Source of the DNA: Eubacterium sp. | Lineage (GTDB): Bacteria > Bacillota > Clostridia > Lachnospirales > Lachnospiraceae | Direction: 5' to 3' | Assembly (NCBI GenBank): GCA_017433295.1 | Contig: JAFRHL010000020.1 | Span: 1 to 46,222 of the forward strand | Length of the DNA stretch: 46,222 nt | Part shown: piece by piece, positions 16,613 through 24,921 of the stretch | Layout: each line of letters opens with the position of its first letter | Position numbering within the stretch: position 1 is the stretch's first letter | Notes under the pieces: generated by a model | Seen by the model: the letters and a program-made list of their open reading frames with translations, nothing else | The model's database searches: none | What the model was told of the DNA's origin: nothing | Program-made: the position numbers and the translations under genes

Positions 16613-17350
16613 ATGGGAAATGTTACAGTAATCACAGGCGGAACTTCGGGAATAGGCAGAGCAATCGTAGAAAAAATTGCAGAGCACTCATCAGAGGGTG
16701 ATAAAATAATTGTAAATTATGGTCATAACGATCAGAATGCCCGGCAGCTATTAATCAGTTTTGAAGAAGAATTGAGATCCAGGATCATTTTGATTCGGGA
16801 AGATCTTTCAAAGTACGAAAACATAGATCCGTTCTGTAAAAAAATAAAGGAAAAAACAGACCATATCGACTGGCTGGTGCTTAATACAGGTGTCGGCACA
16901 TATCTTCCATTTGAAGAGTATACGTTTGATTTATGGGATAATATTATGCGGACAAATCTGTCAGTGCCGGCTTTCCTGATCAGGGAATTGTCCGAATTAA
17001 TGGCAGTAAACGGAAATGTTATACTGATGGCTTCCCATGCAGGACAGGTACCCTATTCTTCATCGGTTGTATACGGAGTGACGAAGGCGGGCCTGATTTT
17101 CCTGGCCAGGACGCTGGTGAAGGTCCTGGAAAAAAGGAGAGTCTCAATTAATGCCATAGCTCCGGGTTTTATAGAGACCAGATGGCAGGATGGGCGAAGT
17201 GAGGAGAGTTATGAACGTATTAATAAAAAGATAGCCCTCCATCGCTTTGGTGAGCCCTCTGAGGTGGCGGATCTTTGCTGGTCGGTACTTAATAATGACT
17301 ATCTTAATGGAAGTGTGTTCGAGGTGCATGGAGGATATAATTATTTTTAA
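16613..17350 (+). CDS. Short-chain dehydrogenase/reductase (SDR)
   Basis: A 245-residue classical SDR. It shows the cofactor motif TGGTSGIGRA near the N-terminus, NTGVG in the NNAG position, the catalytic Ser in MASHAG, the YGVTK catalytic Tyr/Lys pair, and the C-terminal INAIAPGFIET and HGGYNYF. It would reduce a keto group, or oxidise an alcohol, using NAD(P)H. In sequence it looks like FabG-type reductases, but its position 18 bases after the ThDP enzyme and before a cytidylyltransferase fusion suggests it acts on a sugar or polyol intermediate rather than in fatty-acid synthesis. A GGGGGA site precedes the ATG. Confidence 0.85.
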   Translation: MGNVTVITGGTSGIGRAIVEKIAEHSSEGDKIIVNYGHNDQNARQLLISFEEELRSRIILIREDLSKYENIDPFCKKIKEKTDHIDWLVLNTGVGTYLPFEEYTFDLWDNIMRTNLSVPAFLIRELSELMAVNGNVILMASHAGQVPYSSSVVYGVTKAGLIFLARTLVKVLEKRRVSINAIAPGFIETRWQDGRSEESYERINKKIALHRFGEPSEVADLCWSVLNNDYLNGSVFEVHGGYNYF

Positions 17351-17377
17351 GATTTTTACACAGAGGGGATTATAATT

Positions 17378-18721
17378 ATGAAGAAAGTTATAACATACGG
17401 AACATATGATTTGCTTCATTTCGGACACATTCGTTTACTTGAACGGGCGAAGGAACTGGGAGATTATCTGATCGTCGGAGTAACCAGTGATGATTTTGAT
17501 AAAGTCCGTGGAAAGATAAATGTACAGCAGCCTTTAAATGAGCGGGTTCAGGCAGTTCAAAATACAGGTATTGCGGATGAAGTAATCATTGAAGAGTACG
17601 AGGGCCAGAAAATTGATGACATTATTAAGTATGGTATAGACATTTTTACAGTTGGTTCTGACTGGGTAGGATATTTTGATTATCTGAAAGAATACTGCGA
17701 AGTTGTTTATCTTGACAGAACACAGGGTATATCAAGTTCGCAGATAAGAGATGAAAAACGTGCAATTAACCTGGGAATGGTAGGCGTTCCCCCTGTCCTT
17801 TTGAAATATTCAAGAGAATGTTCTTATGTGAACGGGGTAAACATAAAAGCAATGTGTACAGATGATCAGGAGAACTATCCCAAAAACCTGAAATGTGATC
17901 TTGTAACCTCTGATTATGAAGTAATGCTTGCCCATGTGGATGCGGTATACATCCATTCTGATCCTGTATCCCATTATGAACAGGTGAAATATGCTCTGGA
18001 GCAGGGAAAGCATGTTTTGTGTGAGTCACCGATAGCTCTGACTAAGGATCAAACAAAAGAATTATTTGAATTGGCTGAGAAAAAACAGGTTGTCCTAATG
18101 GAAGCTCTGAAAACAGCACACTCACTGGCCTATCAGAGAATGGTGGTTTTGATAAAAAGCGGTAGAATCGGAAGAATAGTATCTGTAGATGCCACATGTA
18201 CAAGTTTGCGCGATATAGCAGGGGATGATACCACCCGTTTTGCGCCGAAATGGAACAGTTTATGCAGCTGGGGCCCCACAGCCATGCTTCCGGTATTCCA
18301 GATTCTGGGAACAAAATACAAAGAAAAAAGTATTATCAGTCAGTTTGCCAAAGAAAGGGAGAATTATGATCTATTTACAAAAATAGATTTTATCTACGAT
18401 AGTGCAGTCGCTTCCATTAAAGTCGGCAAAGGTGTTAAATCAGAAGGTGAGTTGGTGATTTCCGGGACAAAAGGATATTTGTATGTACCTGCGCCATGGT
18501 GGAAGACAGATTACTACGAAATACGTTTCGAAAATCCAGCCAATAATAAAAGGTATTTTTATCAACTGGATGGTGAAGGTATTCGCTATGAGTTTGTGGC
18601 ATTCGCCAGGGCAATCCATAAAGGGAATACTATAAACAGGATATCGAGAGAGACGTCGGAGACAATTTCTTCAGTCATAGAAGATTTTTATTGCCATAAA
18701 GACATGAAAATAATCATTTAG
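17378..18721 (+). CDS. TagD-like cytidylyltransferase fused to a Gfo/Idh/MocA-like domain
   Basis: A 447-residue fusion. Residues 1-128 are a glycerol-3-phosphate cytidylyltransferase-type domain: GTYDLLHFGHIRLLERAKELGDYL with HFGH at 14-17, SDDFDKVRGK, GSDW, and the closing RTQGISSSQIRDE at 114-126. Residues 130-447 resemble Gfo/Idh/MocA oxidoreductases: a Rossmann-like GMVGVPP (133-139), VDAVYIHSDPVSHYEQVKYALEQGKHVLCE, then the C-terminal sheet domain. The signature EKP reads ESP (216-218), losing the lysine often needed for catalysis, and the later conserved His region is not evident. The natural reading is formation and activation of a CDP-linked polyol phosphate by one polypeptide. The second half may instead be a non-catalytic or differently reacting Rossmann domain. 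Confidence 0.85.
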   Translation: MKKVITYGTYDLLHFGHIRLLERAKELGDYLIVGVTSDDFDKVRGKINVQQPLNERVQAVQNTGIADEVIIEEYEGQKIDDIIKYGIDIFTVGSDWVGYFDYLKEYCEVVYLDRTQGISSSQIRDEKRAINLGMVGVPPVLLKYSRECSYVNGVNIKAMCTDDQENYPKNLKCDLVTSDYEVMLAHVDAVYIHSDPVSHYEQVKYALEQGKHVLCESPIALTKDQTKELFELAEKKQVVLMEALKTAHSLAYQRMVVLIKSGRIGRIVSVDATCTSLRDIAGDDTTRFAPKWNSLCSWGPTAMLPVFQILGTKYKEKSIISQFAKERENYDLFTKIDFIYDSAVASIKVGKGVKSEGELVISGTKGYLYVPAPWWKTDYYEIRFENPANNKRYFYQLDGEGIRYEFVAFARAIHKGNTINRISRETSETISSVIEDFYCHKDMKIII

Positions 18722-18776
18722 AGAGTTTCCTTCGATTTTTAACATGTAAAAACGTTTAAAAGACCATAACTTTTCC

Positions 18777-18805
18777 TTGCACTTAAGATACAGCTGTGTT
18801 ATAAT
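18777..18805 (+). promoter_or_regulatory. Promoter upstream of rpmE
   Basis: TTGCAC and TATAAT are separated by 17 bases, about 75 bases before the L31 start. It separates rpmE transcription from the polymer cluster ending at 18721. Confidence 0.75.
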
Positions 18806-18881
18806 GTGAAAGCTGTTTTAATGAATATAGTTGGTTTAAGGCCAATCATAGATGAATCTAATATTGGAAGAGGTGAAGAAG

Positions 18882-19088
18882 ATGCGCGAAGGAATCCATC
18901 CTAAGTATTATCAGGCTAAGGTTGTATGCAACTGTGGTAACGAGTTTGTAACAGGTTCTACAAAAGAAGATATCCATGTTGAAATCTGTTCAAAATGTCA
19001 TTCTTTCTATACTGGACAGCAGAAAGCCGCTAAGGCTCGCGGACGTATTGATAAGTTCAACCGCAGATATGGCATTACCCAGGACTAA
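18882..19088 (+). CDS. rpmE: 50S ribosomal protein L31 (zinc-binding form)
   Basis: A 68-residue ribosomal protein of the large subunit. [22 protein letters not shown] begins the family consensus, and CNCG plus CSKC give the four zinc ligands of the C+ type. [23 protein letters not shown] is the usual C-terminus. I chose the ATG at 18882 over an in-frame upstream one at 18852 because GAGGTGAAGAAG lies directly before it and it matches the family start. It has its own promoter and is followed by a GC-rich hairpin. Confidence 0.97.
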   Translation: MREGIHPKYYQAKVVCNCGNEFVTGSTKEDIHVEICSKCHSFYTGQQKAAKARGRIDKFNRRYGITQD

Positions 19089-19106
19089 TAACCATTATGG
19101 TTTTTA

Positions 19107-19161
19107 CAGGCGGCGGCGCCCTCGTCATGATATTTTTATTATGATGATGCGTCGCCGCCTG
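19107..19161 (+). terminator. GC-rich hairpin after rpmE
   Basis: CAGGCGGCGGCG pairs with CGTCGCCGCCTG, with an additional inner stem TCATGATA/TTATGATGA. It is followed by ATTTTCTAT, a weak U-tract, so it may attenuate rather than fully stop transcription into the DUF1385 gene. Confidence 0.6.
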
Positions 19162-19201
19162 ATTTTCTATATATAATACAATATTGCAGAGGTGTGTTAA
19201 G

Positions 19202-20143
19202 ATGGAAAAAACAACCATAGGAGGCCAGGCCGTGATGGAAGGGGTCATGATGAGAAACCGTGATCTGTATGCCGTAGCTGTCAGGAAACCGGATCATGAG
19301 ATCGAGGTAAAAAAAGGCAGATGTGAAAGCCTTGCGGACAGATATGCCATATGCCGGCTTCCTGTTATCCGAGGAGTTGTGAGCTTTGTGGAATCCATGT
19401 CCGTGGGTATGAAAACTCTCACCTGGTCTTCCACTTTTTTTGAAGAAGAGGAAACGGAGCCCGGAAAGTTTGAAAAATTTCTCACTAAAGTCTTTGGTGA
19501 CAAACTGGAAAGTATCTTAATGGCCGGTGTTCTGGCCGTATCAGTCCTTCTGGCTGTGGGTATATTTATGCTGCTGCCCTTCTGGCTGTCAGTCCTTTTA
19601 AAGCCATTCATCAGATCCTACACAATAAGGACCCTGCTGGAAGGTCTGATCCGTGTGGCAATCTTTTTATTATATGTGGTCCTTATCTCCCGGATGGAGG
19701 ACATCCGAAGAGTATTTATGTATCATGGAGCAGAGCATAAGACCATAAACTGCCTTGAACATGGAGAAGACCTGACGCCGGAGAATATTAAAAAGTATTC
19801 CAGACTTCATAAGAGGTGCGGAACCAGTTTCCTCCTTATTGTTATGATCGTCAGTATTTTCATCTTCATGTTTATCCGGGTCGACCAGGTGTATTTGAAG
19901 GTGGTTCTCCGCATTCTTCTTATTCCGGTGGTGGCGGGAATATCCTACGAGTTTATCCGCCTGGCAGGAAGGAGTGACTCAAAGCTGGTTAATATTTTAA
20001 GCAGACCCGGTCTATGTCTCCAGTACCTGACCACAAAGGAACCGGACGAGGAAATGCTGGAGGTGGCCATTGCCTCGGTTGAGGGAGTGATGGACTGGCG
20101 TGCCTATCTGGAAGCCATGCGTAATGGTCAGCTGGAGGATTGA
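19202..20143 (+). CDS. DUF1385 membrane protein (YqhQ-like)
   Basis: A 313-residue integral membrane protein of the DUF1385 family, whose biochemical role is unknown. The diagnostic N-terminus TIGGQAVMEGVMMRNRD is followed by about four hydrophobic segments (ESILMAGVLAVSVLLAVGIFMLLPFWL, LIRVAIFLLYVVLI, FLLIVMIVSIFIFMFI, VVLRILLIPVVAGISYEF) and the conserved MYHGAEHKTINCLEHGE and HKRCGTSF segments. The ATG at 19202 has a GAGGTG site; a TTG 18 bases earlier is less likely. In Lachnospiraceae-like genomes it commonly precedes prmC and prfA, as here. The stop abuts the prmC ribosome site. Confidence 0.92.
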   Translation: MEKTTIGGQAVMEGVMMRNRDLYAVAVRKPDHEIEVKKGRCESLADRYAICRLPVIRGVVSFVESMSVGMKTLTWSSTFFEEEETEPGKFEKFLTKVFGDKLESILMAGVLAVSVLLAVGIFMLLPFWLSVLLKPFIRSYTIRTLLEGLIRVAIFLLYVVLISRMEDIRRVFMYHGAEHKTINCLEHGEDLTPENIKKYSRLHKRCGTSFLLIVMIVSIFIFMFIRVDQVYLKVVLRILLIPVVAGISYEFIRLAGRSDSKLVNILSRPGLCLQYLTTKEPDEEMLEVAIASVEGVMDWRAYLEAMRNGQLED

Positions 20144-20145
20144 AG

Positions 20146-21057
20146 GTGGAGATGCCTACAGATAATTTCCGCGCAGATAAAAAAATAGCCGGGCCCCCGA
20201 TGACGGCTGCAGGATTTCTCTCTATGGTAAGGGAGAGATTATCGGCCGCCGGAATCGAGGAGGCTGCGGCAGAAAGCTGGATCCTGCTGGAGTGGATCTT
20301 TGGATTAGACCGGGCTTCCTATTACATGGATCCTCAGTTCGTTCTGCCGGAAGAGAAAATGAAGGAAGCGGAGGAAGTACTTTTAAAAAGAGAGAGAAGA
20401 GTACCTCTTCAGTATCTCATGGGGATCTGCGAGTTTATGGGGCTTACTTTTCATGTCGATGAGAGAGTGCTGATTCCCAGGCAGGATACGGAATGCCTGG
20501 TGGAACTGGCCCTCTCCATAATGGAACATGAGAAAAAAGAAAGAGAGCCGGGCCGGAAGCCGCAGGTTCTGGACCTGTGTACCGGAAGCGGCTGCATAGG
20601 CATCAGTATAGGCAAACTCTTTAAAGGGTCGGAGATCACACTTTCTGATATCTCCGGGGATGCCCTGTCTGTGGCAGGGATGAATGCCGAGAACCTTGGC
20701 GTTGCCGTGGATCAGGTTCGAAGCGACCTGTTTGACGAGTTAGGCGGGTCCTTTGATTATATTCTATCTAATCCCCCCTATATCCCTTCTGCTGTCATAG
20801 ATACCCTGATGCCTGAGGTAAGGGACCATGAACCCAGGCCGGCTCTGGACGGGAAAGAGGACGGACTTGCCTTTTACAGGCGCATTGTCCATGAAGCAAA
20901 AGAACATCTTTATCCCGGCGGATGGCTGCTCCTGGAAATCGGTATGGATCAGGGAATGAGCCTGCTGGATCTGCTGGAAAAAGAAGGATATATACAGACA
21001 GGGATAAAAAAGGATCTGGCGGGGCTTGACCGCATTGCTGTCGGAAGGAAGAAATAA
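20146..21057 (+). CDS. prmC: Release factor glutamine methyltransferase PrmC
   Basis: Transfers a methyl group from S-adenosylmethionine to the glutamine of the GGQ motif in release factors; its substrate gene prfA follows directly. The SAM site reads VLDLCTGSGCIGISIGKLF and the catalytic motif is SNPPYIPS. The N-terminal helical domain contains PLQYLMGICEFMG, also typical. The start is uncertain: GGAGGA at 20134-20139 leaves no spacing for TTG at 20140, six bases for GTG at 20146, and twelve for ATG at 20152. I use GTG. The gene overlaps or abuts the DUF1385 stop, so coupling is likely. Confidence 0.93.
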   Translation: MEMPTDNFRADKKIAGPPMTAAGFLSMVRERLSAAGIEEAAAESWILLEWIFGLDRASYYMDPQFVLPEEKMKEAEEVLLKRERRVPLQYLMGICEFMGLTFHVDERVLIPRQDTECLVELALSIMEHEKKEREPGRKPQVLDLCTGSGCIGISIGKLFKGSEITLSDISGDALSVAGMNAENLGVAVDQVRSDLFDELGGSFDYILSNPPYIPSAVIDTLMPEVRDHEPRPALDGKEDGLAFYRRIVHEAKEHLYPGGWLLLEIGMDQGMSLLDLLEKEGYIQTGIKKDLAGLDRIAVGRKK

Positions 21058-21087
21058 GGACCGTTTTTGCTTTTAGGAGGCATAATA

Positions 21088-22167
21088 ATGTTTGATAAAC
21101 TGGAAGACCTTCAGAAACGGCTGGAGGAAATAATGAATGAGCTGTCAGAGCCTGATGTGGTCAATGACCAGACAAGGTTCAGGCAGCTGATGAAGGAGCA
21201 GAATGACCTGACTCCCATTGTGGAAAAGTATAAAGAATACAAGGCTGCCAGACAGACCATTGAGGACAGTCTTGAGATGCTGGAATCAGAGAGCGATGAA
21301 GAGATGCGGGAGATGCTTAAGGAGGAGCTTTCTGACGCTAAGACAGAAGTGTCCCGGTGTGAGAATGACCTTAAGATCCTTCTTTTGCCCAGGGACCCCA
21401 ACGATGATAAGAATGTAATTGTGGAGATCCGGGCAGGGGCAGGCGGAGATGAAGCGGCTTTATTTGCGGCAGAGATCTACCGTATGTATAAAAGCTATGC
21501 GGAATCCAGAAGATGGAAAACCGAATTTATTGATGTAAACGAGAACGGGATCGGAGGATTCAAAGAGGCATCCTTCATGATAAACGGCCAGGGAGCCTAT
21601 TCCAGGCTGAAATACGAAAGCGGTGTCCACCGGGTCCAGAGGATCCCTGCCACCGAGTCCGGAGGGCGTATCCACACTTCGACGGTTACTGTGGCCATTA
21701 TGCCGGAGGCAGAAGAGGTGGATGTCCAGATCGATATGAATGACTGCCGGTTTGATGTGTTCAGGGCCTCGGGTAACGGCGGCCAGTGCGTTAACACCAC
21801 AGATTCGGCTGTCCGGCTGACTCATATCCCCACCGGAATCGTCATTTCCTGTCAGGATGAGAAATCCCAGCTGAAAAATAAAGATAAAGCTTTAAAAGTT
21901 CTTCGGGCCCGCCTCTATGAACTGGAGCAGTCCAAAGCTCACGATGCGGAAGCGGAGCTTAGAAAGAGCCAGATCGGGACCGGAGACCGGGCTGAAAAGA
22001 TCCGTACCTATAATTTCCCCCAGGGCCGGGTCACAGATCATCGCATCAAGCTGACCCTGCACCGTCTGGAGAATATTCTGGGCGGAGAACTCGATGAGAT
22101 CATAGACAGCCTGATTGCGGCTGACCAGGCGGCTAAGCTGAGCAGGCTGGAGGAAATGGAGAGCTGA
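21088..22167 (+). CDS. prfA: Peptide chain release factor 1
   Basis: Recognises UAA and UAG stop codons and triggers peptidyl-tRNA hydrolysis. The 359-residue chain shows the RF1 anticodon region [20 protein letters not shown] and the catalytic GGQ in [20 protein letters not shown], the target of PrmC. It continues with the C-terminal [17 protein letters not shown] that fits RF1. The start at 21088 has AGGAGG before it and gives the family N-terminus [11 protein letters not shown]; a longer reading from 21067 would include the ribosome site. It is paired with prmC 30 bases upstream. Confidence 0.97.
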   Translation: MFDKLEDLQKRLEEIMNELSEPDVVNDQTRFRQLMKEQNDLTPIVEKYKEYKAARQTIEDSLEMLESESDEEMREMLKEELSDAKTEVSRCENDLKILLLPRDPNDDKNVIVEIRAGAGGDEAALFAAEIYRMYKSYAESRRWKTEFIDVNENGIGGFKEASFMINGQGAYSRLKYESGVHRVQRIPATESGGRIHTSTVTVAIMPEAEEVDVQIDMNDCRFDVFRASGNGGQCVNTTDSAVRLTHIPTGIVISCQDEKSQLKNKDKALKVLRARLYELEQSKAHDAEAELRKSQIGTGDRAEKIRTYNFPQGRVTDHRIKLTLHRLENILGGELDEIIDSLIAADQAAKLSRLEEMES

Positions 22168-22240
22168 AAAGCTTTCGTGCAGCCTGCATGAAACCACCAG
22201 GACTATTTCGATTGAACATTATTTCAGAGGGACAATATTC

Positions 22241-23293
22241 ATGAAAAAATGGAAAAATAATATACGGCAGGTGGTTCCCTACGTGCCGGGAGAGCAGCCG
22301 GAAGACAGAAATGTCATTAAGCTGAATACCAATGAAAACCCATATCCGCCGGCCCCGGGTGTCATGGCGGCCAGAGAGCAGATCGGGGACCTGCGTCTGT
22401 ATCCGGATCCGGCCGCCGGGCAGCTTGTAAAAGCCATTGCGGATTATAAAGGCCTTTCTGAAGATCAGGTCTTTGTGGGAGTGGGATCAGACGATGTCCT
22501 TGCCATGTCTTTTATGACATTTTTTAACAGTGATAAACCGATTTTCTTTCCGGACATCACATATTCCTTTTACGATGTCTGGGCAGACCTGTTCAGGATC
22601 TCCTATGAGAGGAAAGCCCTGGATGACGACTTTTGCATCCGGCCCGGAGATTATTACCCGGAAAACGGCGGCGTGATCTTTCCCAATCCGAATGCACCCA
22701 CCGGTATCCTGATGGACCTGTCGGATATCCGGGATATTCTGGAACATAATCAGGACGTCATTGTGATAGTGGATGAAGCATATATTGATTTTGGGGGAGA
22801 AAGCGCTCAGGAGCTTCTGACGGATTTTGACAATCTGCTGATCGTCCAGACCTTTTCCAAGTCCCGTTCCATGGCAGGCGTCCGGATCGGATATGCCATG
22901 GGGGCTCCCGAGATTATCAGGGCTTTAAATGATGTGAAATATTCTTTTAATTCTTATACTCTAAATCAGCCATCTATTGTACTGGGAACAGTCTCCCTCA
23001 GGGAAGAGGGCTATTTTAAAGAGACACTTAAGAAGATTACAGATACAAGGGAATGGTTTAAAAAGGAACTGGCCCGGCTTAATTTCAGCTGTCCGGATTC
23101 CCGGGCGAATTTTGTTTTTGTGACCCATGACAGACTGCCCGCCAGGGACATTTTCGAGGCAGCCAGGGCAAAAAACATTTATGTCAGGTATTTTAACAAA
23201 CCCCGGATTGACAATTATCTGAGAATAAGCATCGGAACCATGGATGAAATGAAAGCCTTTGTTGCTTTTCTTGAAGAATATGTGAATCATTAA
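22241..23293 (+). CDS. hisC: Histidinol-phosphate aminotransferase
   Basis: A fold-type I PLP aminotransferase that converts imidazole-acetol phosphate and glutamate to histidinol phosphate. The 350-residue protein shows KLNTNENPYPP at the N-terminus, FPNPNAPTG, VDEAYIDFGG, and the PLP lysine in TFSKSRSMAGVRIGYA (K207). IYVRYFNKPRIDNYLRISIGT near the C-terminus is the HisC substrate-phosphate region. No other his genes are adjacent, so it could be a broad-specificity aromatic or phenylalanine aminotransferase of the same family. It follows prfA by 73 bases behind an AGAGGGA site. Confidence 0.9.
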   Translation: MKKWKNNIRQVVPYVPGEQPEDRNVIKLNTNENPYPPAPGVMAAREQIGDLRLYPDPAAGQLVKAIADYKGLSEDQVFVGVGSDDVLAMSFMTFFNSDKPIFFPDITYSFYDVWADLFRISYERKALDDDFCIRPGDYYPENGGVIFPNPNAPTGILMDLSDIRDILEHNQDVIVIVDEAYIDFGGESAQELLTDFDNLLIVQTFSKSRSMAGVRIGYAMGAPEIIRALNDVKYSFNSYTLNQPSIVLGTVSLREEGYFKETLKKITDTREWFKKELARLNFSCPDSRANFVFVTHDRLPARDIFEAARAKNIYVRYFNKPRIDNYLRISIGTMDEMKAFVAFLEEYVNH

Positions 23294-23405
23294 AAATATA
23301 TATAGTTTTTCTGGTGAAAATATAGTACAATATACATAAAGAGTTATCAGCAGTAACAGGACCCTTGTTCATATAGTATTACAAAGTATCTCAAGGAGGA
23401 TTACC

Positions 23406-24857
23406 ATGAAAAAGATTTTATTTGCTGCTTCGGAATGCGTTCCCTTTATGAAGACCGGAGGCCTGGCGGATGTTGTCGGTGCTTTGCCGAAGGAATTTGA
23501 TAAGAATGAATGGGACGTCAGGGTTGTAATGCCCAACTACAGGGGTATTGCCGATAAGTTCCGTAATAGCTTTGAGTATATAACACATTTTTATATGGGG
23601 ACCGGTCCCTACGTACCCAATGCCCATGTGGGTATCATGAAGTATGAGTATTCAGGTATTACATATTATTTCATTGATAACCTGGATTATTTCGGGGCAG
23701 AGAAGCCTTATGCCGATACCAGGACAGACGTGGAGAAGTACATCTTCTTCTGTAAAGCGGTTTTGTCCATTCTTCCGGTGATTGACTTCAAGCCGGACCT
23801 GATCCACTGTCATGACTGGCAGACCGGCTTTATTCCGGTTTATCTTAAGACAGAATTTGCGGCTAATCCTTTCTTCTGGGGCATCAAGACCATTATGACC
23901 ATCCATAACCTCCGCTTCCAGGGAGTCTGGGATATCAAGACCATTCAGGGCCTGTCCGGACTGCCCAGCGATCTGTTTACCCCGGATAAGCTGGAGTTCA
24001 AGAAGGATGCCAACATGTTAAAGGGCGGACTGGTTTATTCTGATTTTATCACCACAGTAAGTGAAACCTATGCGAAAGAGATCCAGACAGAGTTTTACGG
24101 AGAAGGACTGGATGGTCTGCTCCGGGCCAGGGACCAGAGTACCTTCGGTATTGTTAACGGTATTGATTATTCACTTTACGATCCTGAAACTGACAAAACC
24201 CTGTTTAAGAATTATGGTGTAAAAGATCACAAGGAAGGGAAGGCTGCCAACAAGGCTGCCCTTCAGGAGATGCTGGGCCTTGAGGTGAATCCGGACAGAT
24301 ATATGATAGGTCTGATCTCAAGGCTTACAGACCAGAAGGGCCTTGATCTGGTACAGTATGCCATGGAGCGTCTGGTGGATGAATTTACCCAGATCGTTGT
24401 TATCGGAACAGGAGATCCCAAATATGAAGATATGTTCCGTCATTACGCATGGAAGTATCCGGGCAATGTATCGGCCAATATCCTCTATTCCGATGATCTG
24501 GCTCATAAGCTGTATGCTTCGGCGGATGCTTTCCTGATGCCGTCGCTGTTTGAACCCTGCGGGCTGACCCAGATCATAGCATTCCATTACGGAACGGTGC
24601 CCATTGTCCGTGAAACCGGCGGCCTGAAAGACACGGTTCAGCCTCTTAATGAGTATGAGAATATGGGAGACGGCTTCTCCTTTGCCAATTATAACGGAGA
24701 TGAGATGATCGACACTGTAAACTACAGTAAGAAAATCTTCTTTGAGCAGCCGGAGCTCTGGGATGATATGGTAACAAGAGGAATGGAAAAAGACCTTTCC
24801 TGGGGCGTTTCAAAAGAGAAATATGAGCAGTTGTATAACACCTTGATTGGAAGATAG
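23406..24857 (+). CDS. glgA: Glycogen synthase (ADP-glucose, GT5)
   Basis: Extends alpha-1,4-glucan chains from ADP-glucose. The N-terminal KKILFAASECVPFMKTGGLADVVGALP contains the KTGGL nucleotide-sugar motif (K16-L20). The C-terminal half has ISRLTDQKGLDLV and PSLFEPCGLTQIIAFHYGTVPIVRETGGLKDTV with the EPCG catalytic stretch. The length of 483 residues is normal. It stands alone behind a clear AAGGAGG site, with no glgB, glgC or glgD next to it. The GH13 enzyme at 31571 could act on related glucans. Confidence 0.96.
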   Translation: MKKILFAASECVPFMKTGGLADVVGALPKEFDKNEWDVRVVMPNYRGIADKFRNSFEYITHFYMGTGPYVPNAHVGIMKYEYSGITYYFIDNLDYFGAEKPYADTRTDVEKYIFFCKAVLSILPVIDFKPDLIHCHDWQTGFIPVYLKTEFAANPFFWGIKTIMTIHNLRFQGVWDIKTIQGLSGLPSDLFTPDKLEFKKDANMLKGGLVYSDFITTVSETYAKEIQTEFYGEGLDGLLRARDQSTFGIVNGIDYSLYDPETDKTLFKNYGVKDHKEGKAANKAALQEMLGLEVNPDRYMIGLISRLTDQKGLDLVQYAMERLVDEFTQIVVIGTGDPKYEDMFRHYAWKYPGNVSANILYSDDLAHKLYASADAFLMPSLFEPCGLTQIIAFHYGTVPIVRETGGLKDTVQPLNEYENMGDGFSFANYNGDEMIDTVNYSKKIFFEQPELWDDMVTRGMEKDLSWGVSKEKYEQLYNTLIGR

Positions 24858-24865
24858 CAGTTTTT

Positions 24866-24899
24866 CAGGGCAGCCCGGCACAACGACCGGGCTGCCCTG
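24866..24899 (+). terminator. Hairpin between convergent glgA and dacF-like gene
   Basis: A 13-base perfect stem, CAGGGCAGCCCGG/CCGGGCTGCCCTG, lies between two convergent genes. The U-tract is poor on both strands (TCAGATT on plus), so efficiency is uncertain, but the position suggests a bidirectional terminator. Confidence 0.6.
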
Positions 24900-24921
24900 T
24901 CAGATTGAGTAAGATGGGTAT

